Origin: Corallium rubrum
Lineage: Eukaryota > Cnidaria > Anthozoa > Scleralcyonacea > Coralliidae
Assembly (NCBI GenBank): GCA_964035015.1
Contig: OZ036006.1
Coordinates: 5,112,041-5,176,040, forward strand
Direction of reading: 5' to 3'
DNA: 64,000 nt
A model generated the notes under the pieces. That model was not told where the DNA came from, searched no databases, and saw only the letters and a program-made list of their open reading frames with translations. Every line of letters begins with the position of its first letter. The stretch's first letter is position 1. This document shows, piece by piece, positions 48,077 to 64,000 of this stretch. The position numbers were made by a program, and so were the translations under genes.

Positions 48077-48557
48077 TAAAGTGTATATGCAGCGAAAATT
48101 ATTATTGTCTTAAATGAAAGAACTCTTAAAACTACAACGTAACATCTTTTGCAGATCTTCGTTTCCGTGCTTCGTTGTTGAGATATTTCAGTTTCTTTGA
48201 TATGCAAATTAAACACTTTGACATCACACGTGTATAATGAGTTATCGGAGAAAGTTCTATATCTTTGCTATTATCAAACGAAATCACTTCGAAGCCGATC
48301 CTGTACGTCTATTTCGCATACAGCATTAGACATACAGATTTTTAATTGATTTCGTTTCATAATAGCAAAGATACCGAACCTTCTCTGATAACTCATTATA
48401 CACGTGTGACGTCAAAGTGTTTAATTTGCATATCAAAAAAAAGAAATATCTCAACAAGGAGGCACGGAAACGAAGATCTGCAAAAGATGTTACTTTGTCG
48501 TTTTGAGAGTTCTTTCATTTAAGACAATAATAATTTTCGCTTCATAGGCACTTTAAG
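48077..48557. mobile_element. Foldback/MITE element, family A copy 5
   Basis: TTAAAGTGTATATGCAGCGA at the left pairs with TCGCTTCATAGGCACTTTAA at the right. The interior TTGATATGCAAATTAAACAC and the AACTCATTATACACGTGTGA segment are shared with copy 1 at 5775-6257. Confidence 0.9.
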
Positions 48558-49136
48558 GCTCTTTTCCAGTCATGGTAAAAAACCAGCTCGCTGTGAGTGT
48601 TTGCATGTAATTAAAAACAACTCACAGTGCTTGTTTTCTCGTTGTGGGTTCTTTTTAATGAGATACAAGTACTCCCAGCAACATTAAAAGGGACTTTAAG
48701 ATTCAAACAACGGACTACGGCTACGTTAGAAAGTTTAACAGGTGATGATATTAAATGGTGATGTATTTATACATTCAAATTTCAAGATACATAATCGCAC
48801 GGACTCGCCTTGGACTTAAATTGTTGAAGAGATACACTTGTTCAATCTATGCTAGTCGCGAGAGTAAGGCTAAGCTTTCCCAAGGCTTCTGTAGTGATTC
48901 AGGTTCCGCGTTGTCTTTACAACGTCAAAATGCTTTTTCTACGTTGTCAACAGAGTCACGACGGCATGAAAATTACTCGTGGGACCGTCATTTGCAAAAA
49001 CTCTTTGTATTTGACATAAAATTCTATTGTTCAAACACGTTGCCGTAGTCGTAGTCGTTGTGTTTTCTTAAAGTTCCTAAAAAGAACTCACAACGAACTG
49101 CGAACTGGTTTTTGCGATGACTGGAAAAGAGCCTTT
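48553..49136. mobile_element. TIR element with nested GGGACTTTAAGA MITE
   Basis: The outer ends AAGGCTCTTTTCCAGTCAT and ATGACTGGAAAAGAGCCTT are inverted. The inner element (48688-49075) has ends GGGACTTTAAGA and TCTTAAAGTTCC. It matches, inverted, the copy at 50785-51172. Confidence 0.85.
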
Positions 49137-49486
49137 AGGCTTTCATCAGAGCAAAAATGGTCTGAGTGAACAGCTTAAAAGCCGAGTAAGCAATAAATAA
49201 ACGTGCCGTTACCACAAGTTCTCCCTATTACAATTTGCCCAGACTTGCACTCCGCCTTTAGATTAGTTGTGCGGGTTGACAGTATGACAGTTAATCAAGG
49301 CGCTTTGAATGAGAATTCGGTTTGTATAATTTGAAAAATATTGCCGTATTTTCGTTAAATCTATAAAATAAACTTACTTTTAACAGTTTAACTTTCATAT
49401 TGTTTACCTTCAGTGGGTTGAGACTTGAAATAACATTACTTCAAACGGCTGTAGTTGAGCTGATTATATTAATACATATTTAGACT

Positions 49487-50304
49487 CCGTTTACACGATG
49501 CCGGTACAATTTGAAAACGGAATAAAATCATGCCGTTTAGGCCTTGCGTTTACACGATACCAGCACAAAAATAACATGAATTGTGAAATTCATTACTAAT
49601 TCATGAGTTTTGCAGCCAATCCAATTTCAGAAATTACATCACATGTATACCCCTGTAAACCCCATACAAATTCTAAAACCAACGATGCTAATTAGTTACA
49701 ACCACTAGTGGATGTATACTCTTCTGATACAACCACTACAGGGTGTATCAAAAAAAAGGCTACCCTTAGAAAATATAATTAACATTCTTTTCAAATAACC
49801 TATTGTATATGGACAGCCCTGTGGTCAGTTGAACCATTTTTAATCGAACTGATATGAATATAATTAACATTTTTATTTCAGTTATGCTCCTTCATACGTT
49901 TAGAAGTTATCGTAATTTCCCAGGTGTATACGACCATTTGTTTTTTACGCATCCGTGACTTCAGAGGTGTCCAGGGCGTCAATATACAATAGGTTATTTG
50001 AAAAGAATGTTAATTATATTTTCTAAGGGTAGCCTTTTTTTTGATACACCCTGTATAGTGCTTGTGACTAATTAGCATCTCAATATCCCAAAGGGATTTT
50101 ACTATTTATTCATTTCACAAGTTGTACAACACTCGCGTCCTTGTTGTATTGAATATACAATCACTCGCCTTCGGCTCGTGATTGTATATTCAATACAACA
50201 CGGCCGCTCGTGTTGTAAACATTACATGTTATATGCTGTATTTGCATACCGGCATGATTTTTTTCCTTTTTCAAATTGTACCGGCATCGTGTAAACGGGG
50301 TCTC
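49487..50304. mobile_element. GTTTACACGATGCCGGTA element split by nested insertions
   Basis: The ends CCGTTTACACGATGCCGGTA and TACCGGCATCGTGTAAACGG flank a body that matches 41523-41695 but is split after ATAACATGAA. The insert contains a CTACAGGGTGTATCAAAAAA / TTTTTTGATACACCCTGTAG element at 49736-50056 and a hairpin near 50140-50200 (GTTGTATTGAATATACAATC and its inverse). At least three insertion layers are visible. Confidence 0.85.
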
Positions 50305-50784
50305 AGATTTGCTCTGTTTTGGGGTGGACGCGTGTCGCGTGCGTTAGAAGCGTGTACAGTCCCAAGGGAAGTCATTCCTTAATTATTTTTAACAATCCTT
50401 TTGCACAAAAATGCTGCTAATAGAATTCAAAATGATGCGGGTGAATAATTGCGTTTCTCCTCGTGGTTTTCTTACTCGAACTGACACCTATAACGCTTCG
50501 GTGCTGTGTCTTTGAATAGAAATGCAAGTCTACATAACAGAAAGACGACATTTTGCCATGCGGTCATTTTGAAGATACTTAGAGGAGTAGACTGGTGGCT
50601 ATGGTGGGAATTGGCTGTCCAAAGACCACGAGGCTGTTTTCATGTTCTCAAGGCCAAGCGAACATTCCCAAAGGTAAACAAAACACAAACTATTTATACA
50701 TTACAATTAGTTTATATATATTTATGGATAAAAGCACTCGTGTAAGTGTGTTATTGGGCTTCACATCAAGTAGTTTGCCATTAC

Positions 50785-51172
50785 AAGTACTAGGGACTTT
50801 AAGAAAACACAACGACTACGGTAACGTGTTTGAACAATAGAATTTTATGTCATATACAAAGAGCTTTTGCAAATGACGGTCCCAAGAGTAATGTACATGC
50901 CGTCGTGGCTCTGTTTGACAACGTAGAAAAAGCATTTTTACGTTGTAAAGACAACGCAGAACCTGAATCACTACAGAAGCCTCGGGAAAGCTTAACCTTA
51001 CTCTCGCGACTAACATGGATTGGACAAGTGTATCTCTTCAAGAATTTAAGAACATGGCGAGTCCGTGCGATAATGTATCTTGAAATTTGAATATATAAAT
51101 ACACCACCATTTAATGCCACTGTCAAACTTTCTACGGTAGCCGTAGTCCGTTGTCTGAATCTTAAAGTCCCT
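50785..51172. mobile_element. GGGACTTTAAGA MITE, inverted copy
   Basis: The reverse complement of 48688-49075 with moderate divergence: shared text includes CAAATTTCAAGATACAT, CGCGAGAGTAAGG and CAAAGAGCTTTTGCAAATGA (plus strand here). It ends 140 bp from the receptor stop codon. Confidence 0.8.
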
Positions 51173-51315
51173 GCTATCAATTAAACAACGAGTCCGAGTT
51201 GGCTATGAGCTGATAGTCGACAAGACTGACGAGACACAGTCGAGTTACTCCCCTTTCGCGTTCATAGGCAACGAGGACATGTTGTCTAATTGTTTTAGTA
51301 TAAACTAATGCCTAT

Positions 51316-60162
<8,847 letters not shown>

Positions 60163-61557
60163 GTTGTTTTCTGAATCTTAACAAATAAATTATTATAAAA
60201 CGTTTACTTAATCTATCGTGAAAACCAAGAGGCAACAACAACAACATCATCACATGTATGAGTTTTGATATCCAATGAAATCCTGTAGGAAGCTTCCTAG
60301 TGAACTGGATCACATTTCTTAATCTGCATATTGAAATCAATGAAGAAAACACCGCAAATCGTGATGCGAATACTCGTTTGAGAAGCAAGATCAGACACTC
60401 GTTTATCGTGTTTCCGATCAGGGGACTGCTATGCCCTAGATTTTCATTTGTTTTCTCGTGTTTGGAACCCCTGATGAAACCCAATAAACGAGTGTCTGAT
60501 TTATTACATCTTCAGAACTGCGCTGGCTCCCTACGGTAATTTCAATAGGGGACTGGTGACTAGAAATAGTATCGCTACGCATGCGTAAATAGCGATCTTG
60601 TCGTTTCGAAAATCTATGACCGTTTCGACATGGATGTTAGACTTGTAGACGTTTTCTTCGGTGAGTTTTGGTAAAATTTTGGAAATAAGTAGTTTATAAA
60701 AAGTTCTAAAGTATATATAATTTTTAAAAAATTTCACAAGACAGAACTTTTTTAAATCGATAATTTTTATAGCGAAAAATCTGTCCCTGCAACCTACCTT
60801 CATTTTTTTGCATGGATATTCTCTACAACAATATCTATCATCTCAGCAATTTTTACGAAAATTCACCGAAGCAAACGGAAGAGATGCCGCTTCAATTATG
60901 CAATATTTGAAATCCAAAATTCCAACGTCATTACTATGGTAACAGCAAATAATTGAACATTTTAATAAATATCTTATATCTGCAATAGTTCTGCTGTAGT
61001 AAGGTCTACTTAGTATTTATCTAACAAATGTTTTAAACTTATGGATAACATTAGATAACGAGCGTATGAAATAGCGCGCATTTATTTAAACTATAGGGAG
61101 CCACCTTAAGTCTATTTTATCAGTTATCTTATTTTGCAATGGACTTATTCAAAAAAATTGTCTGGGATTTGATATATTTGACAGAGCCAATTGCGTTTTT
61201 CATCTGGAATTTTAGTTTTGTAAATTTCATACATTTATTTACTGTAAATCCTTCTGTCATTTTCTGTCTGTCAATTCTGAAGAAATGAGTCTGATCGGAT
61301 ATTCCAATCACCGATGGCGCAACGAAACGCCAGCTCATTTCTATACAAAATATTCCTTATAAATAATTCGAATATAGCGAAGCAAAAGGTCAGAGCAATT
61401 GCCAAACTTCCAAGATTTGGTTTAGGAACAGAAGAATGACGTTTTGAGCGAAGCTTTTTATTAAATGAAACCAATCTTCAGATCTTGCATGTAGCGAAAA
61501 ACCGTCGTTATAAGTTCTGCACCAGATGTCGTATTTTTTGAAAGATAAGAAATGGAG
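60163..61557. other. Upstream region of the receptor gene
   Basis: No coding region is supported. It should hold the receptor promoter and 5' UTR (a possible 3' splice site TTCAG lies just before the ATG). CAATTTAATAAATAT-type AT-rich sequence and a fragment of the 19703 foldback end (61092-61110) are seen; otherwise nothing recognisable. Confidence 0.5.
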
Positions 61558-61965
61558 TGATTAATATTATACAGTGGAGAAATATAGGAGGGGACATTAC
61601 ACGGTGGCGAGAAGATATGGATTTTATCTTCGAGTGGCAAGGAGAATATCTCACGAGTGAGCGCAGCAAACGTGATGTTGATAAACTGGGTTTAATAGAA
61701 AAACTACAACCGCTTGACCAAAAACTTTTTGACAATATATATAAATGAAAAATACAACAGCTTCTTCAAATGCGTCATTTTACGTGAAAAATTGAATTAA
61801 GAGAAGTTACTGGCTCAAATTTACTTGATTCGAAACTTACGGCAAAAGGTGTAAGTTTTGACTTGTCGATATGTCACTCGCGAGCGTTATATACGAGAAA
61901 TACGCCACTCGGTTCCAGGATGTAGTGAAATATGGATCCTCGAGTGTTTTAGTTGCTAGTGAAAT
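61558..61965 (+). mobile_element. Dispersed repeat, copy 1 of a direct pair
   Basis: Shares CACGGTGGCGAGAAGATATG, GGATTTTATCTTCGAGTGGC, TGTTGATAAACTGGGTTTAA, GGCTCAAATTTACTTGATTC and CACTCGCGAGCGTTATATAC with 63490-63930. About 400 bp with no coding potential shared between copies. Confidence 0.8.
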
Positions 61966-62069
61966 ACTCTTCGCCATATAATAGACATAGATGCAATGGC
62001 CCGTCTCCATCCATACACCATATTGACACGAAAATTAACTATATAGCAGATATTTTCTCTACAAATTCC

Positions 62070-62074
62070 TTGTT

Positions 62075-62105
<31 letters not shown>

Positions 62106-62370
62106 GGAGAGGGAGAGGGAGAGGGAGAGGGAGAGGGAGAGGGAGAGGGAGAGGGAGAGGGAGAGGGGGAGAGGGGGAGTGAGTGGGAGAGGGAGAGGGA
62201 GAGGGAGAGGGAGAGGGAGAGGGAGAGGGAGAGGGAGAGGGAGAGGGAGAGGGAGAGGGAGAGGGAGAGGGAGAGGGAGAGGGAGAGGGAGAGGGAGGAG
62301 GGAGAGGGAGAGGGAGAGGGAGAGGGAGAGGGAGAGGGAGAGGGAGAGAGAGAGAGAGAGAGAGAGAATT
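62070..62370. repeat. (GGGAGA)n / (GA)n microsatellite
   Basis: A GA run, then about 40 hexamers GGGAGA with two interruptions (62166-62186 and 62295-62302), then GA again. Its reading frames (RE/GE or SP/LPLP) are artefacts. Confidence 0.97.
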
Positions 62371-62573
62371 ATTACGATATAAAGCAGTTACATAATACAT
62401 AAAACAACACGTATACTCATGCAAAGCTTGCTTGTCCCAATATTAAATAATAGTAACAATCATTTTCAGCAGTACCATCTTTGAAAGTACTCTAGTTTCT
62501 TAGATTTAGAAATACCTGTGTTTACTGTCTTTTTTCCTGGTTTTTATTACGTTATATATAGTATAAATTTTAC

Positions 62574-62677
62574 CTTAGGTATATAGTTCGTGTCCTCTTG
62601 CGTGGTGATTTGGAAATCTTTTTCGATAATGACTTGCTTGCGCAGTGCTTCTTGATTTTGTGTTCCTTCCAAACCTT
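62574..62677 (-). CDS. Possible orphan exon of an unseen minus-strand gene
   Basis: A 104-nt minus-strand stretch is bounded by an ATAG acceptor-like and a CCTAAG/GTAAAA donor-like site. It reads GLEGTQNQEALRKQV then IIEKDFQITTQEDTNYIPK without stops, with unbiased, protein-like composition. No homology is recognised, its splice phase does not join the receptor ATG exon, and no partner exon was found. It could be chance. Confidence 0.25.
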
Positions 62678-62699
62678 CTATTTACCAAGTGACAAAGAT

Positions 62700-63489
62700 T
62701 TAATTACTGTAGAATAGATCACTTTTTTGTGCCGCAAATATATTGACGTGAGAATTCTTCTGACAAAACCAACTTGGGTCGGTAAATTAAGTTTTCTGTC
62801 TATTGTAATTCACTTCAGTGCACGGTTTATCAAACAATTCAGCGACGGCAAACTTACTGACAGCTTTTAATAAAACTCATTAATGATTCATGATTTAAAT
62901 TAAGAAACAATCCTATTTAATTCCTTGTTTCTTTATCGTTTGGACAGTTGGATATCTTCTGTTTACAAAGAAAATCATTCTGCGGTTATATAGTTATAGC
63001 AGTTATATGAATGGTTCAGTGCGAGTTTCCCGATGAAAACACGAACCGAATACTACGAAATAATTTTACTTTCGTTATATAATCGTACTTCAAGGTTATA
63101 CACGAACGTTTTATTTTTAATTAAAATCAGGGACGATCAAACTATATATTGGACTACAGCATATATTTTAGTTAAGACGATATTAACATTGTTTTAATGG
63201 CATTAAGTGTTTAGGATTTTGACATTTTAATGTTACATGGCGTCAGAATGTTTTGAAGCAAAATACTTTTACAACCTTTAGAATTTTTCTCTTTTTTTAT
63301 GTGAATTGTTTAGTGAAATGTGTTAGTCGTGAGTTAAGGCTCTTTTATACGATTTTTGCTAGTGCAATTTGATTTGTAATTTTGAATTTAAAAATGCTAT
63401 ATTCAAATATCTTTAAAAAAATCGTCGTTTGAATTTGCAGTAACATCGCCAGTATAGTTTATTAATAATTACACAAACGACTTGTATAC
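62700..63489. other. AT-rich sequence without recognised features
   Basis: I see no coding region, tandem array or clear inverted repeat in this stretch. Confidence 0.4.
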
Positions 63490-63930
63490 TGTATAAAAAG
63501 GGGATATTACCAAGGTGGCGAGAATTAAGATATGGATTTTATCTTTGAGCAACCATCGATGTCATGCTCTATTTATTTAATTATATGGAGAATGAAATTA
63601 TGCGTGGAAGTGATGTTGATAAACTGAGTTTAATGCAAAAACTACAACCGCCTGACCTAAAACTTTTAGAAAATACAAATTAAAAATGCAACAGCTTATT
63701 CGAATACGTCATTTTACGTGAAAAACTGAATTAAAAGAAGTTTCTGGCTCAAATTTACTTGATTCGAAACTTACGGTAAAAGACGTAAATTTTGACTTGT
63801 CGATATGTCACTCGCGAGCGTTACATACGAGAAATACGCCACTCGGTTTCCGGATGTTGTACGAGTGTTTCGAAAGGTCAAAAATGTTTGAAAAGGACTT
63901 TGAGAAAGTCCAGTGTTTGAGTTGCTAGTA
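63490..63930 (+). mobile_element. Dispersed repeat, copy 2 of a direct pair
   Basis: Second copy of 61558-61965, with an insertion in the left third (AACCATCGATGTCATGCTCT region) and about 10-15% divergence by eye. The pair brackets the GA microsatellite and the putative orphan exon. Confidence 0.8.
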
Positions 63931-64000
63931 AAATACTAAAATAATAAATACCATATAATGAATATGCGATATTACAATTGCAGAAAAGCTTGCTGGTATA

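Larger units (their letters stand above)
46970..51315. other. Intergenic region between ATG8 and the receptor gene, mostly MITEs
   Basis: No exon of a known family could be supported in 4.3 kb. 46970-47115 is probably the ATG8 3' UTR. 49140-49480 and 50305-50780 show nothing recognisable apart from a possible open stretch near 50580-50680 without homology I can name. The rest is listed element by element. Confidence 0.6.

Noticed and set aside
48755..49048. 97-codon frame similar to an antisense frame at 50816-51110
   Set aside because: Both lie in inverted copies of the GGGACTTTAAGA MITE; frames break between copies and no domain is visible.
50506..50745. Possible exon around GVDWWLWWELAVQRPRG
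   Set aside because: An AAG/GTAAAC donor-like site follows, but no homology, partner exon or conserved frame was found.
61953..62424. Reading frames in RE/GE/GR and SP/LPLP repeats
   Set aside because: Translations of the (GGGAGA)n microsatellite.

Overview
The window is nuclear DNA from an intron-rich animal, most likely a cnidarian and probably an anthozoan (coral or sea anemone). This rests on GT-AG multi-exon genes, on receptor and retrotransposon protein styles common in anthozoan genomes, and on the very dense non-autonomous transposons. The species cannot be fixed from sequence alone. I assembled five protein-coding genes exon by exon. In every one the splice phases agree and the total length is a multiple of three.

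Layout. (1) 1161-6541, plus: a 250-residue centrin/caltractin-like EF-hand protein in 7 exons. (2) 7850-13490, minus: an OTUD3-type deubiquitinase, 7 exons, 424 residues, convergent with the first gene. (3) 14769-37040, plus: a 714-residue protein in 12 exons with a helical N-terminal region, TPRs and a C-terminal MYND zinc finger, head-to-head with OTUD3. (4) 42869-46969, plus: a GABARAP-type ATG8 in 3 exons. (5) 51316-60162, minus: a 652-residue seven-transmembrane receptor in 7 exons with a signal peptide, a somatomedin-B domain and a cysteine-rich ectodomain. A possible orphan exon lies at 62574-62677 on the minus strand.

Most of the rest is repeats. There are large intronic satellites: a 22-bp unit at 1.7-3.6 kb, a 20-bp unit filling a 3.8-kb intron at 20.6-24.4 kb, and pentamers at 29.4-30.8 kb. 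Smaller arrays include a 30-mer, a minisatellite of about 41 bp and several pure microsatellites. There are also more than thirty inverted-repeat (MITE or foldback-like) elements, many nested inside each other, tRNA-derived SINEs, a SINE-like repeat carrying a 5S rRNA-like segment, and 3' ends of several non-LTR retrotransposons.

The genes do not form an operon-like unit. OTUD3 (deubiquitination) and ATG8/GABARAP (autophagy) are both ubiquitin-fold biology, but nothing here links them functionally. The most unusual observations are: (a) ATG8 intron 2 is 456 nt, made mostly of CAGA/ACAA repeats, and fully open in the coding frame; (b) several unrelated-looking MITE families are written in short repeated words and share a CGTTTGACC-like phrase; (c) a SINE-like family carries a 5S rRNA-like promoter segment; (d) a satellite fills an intron with roughly 180 donor-like GTAAGG motifs and varies mainly at one CpG.
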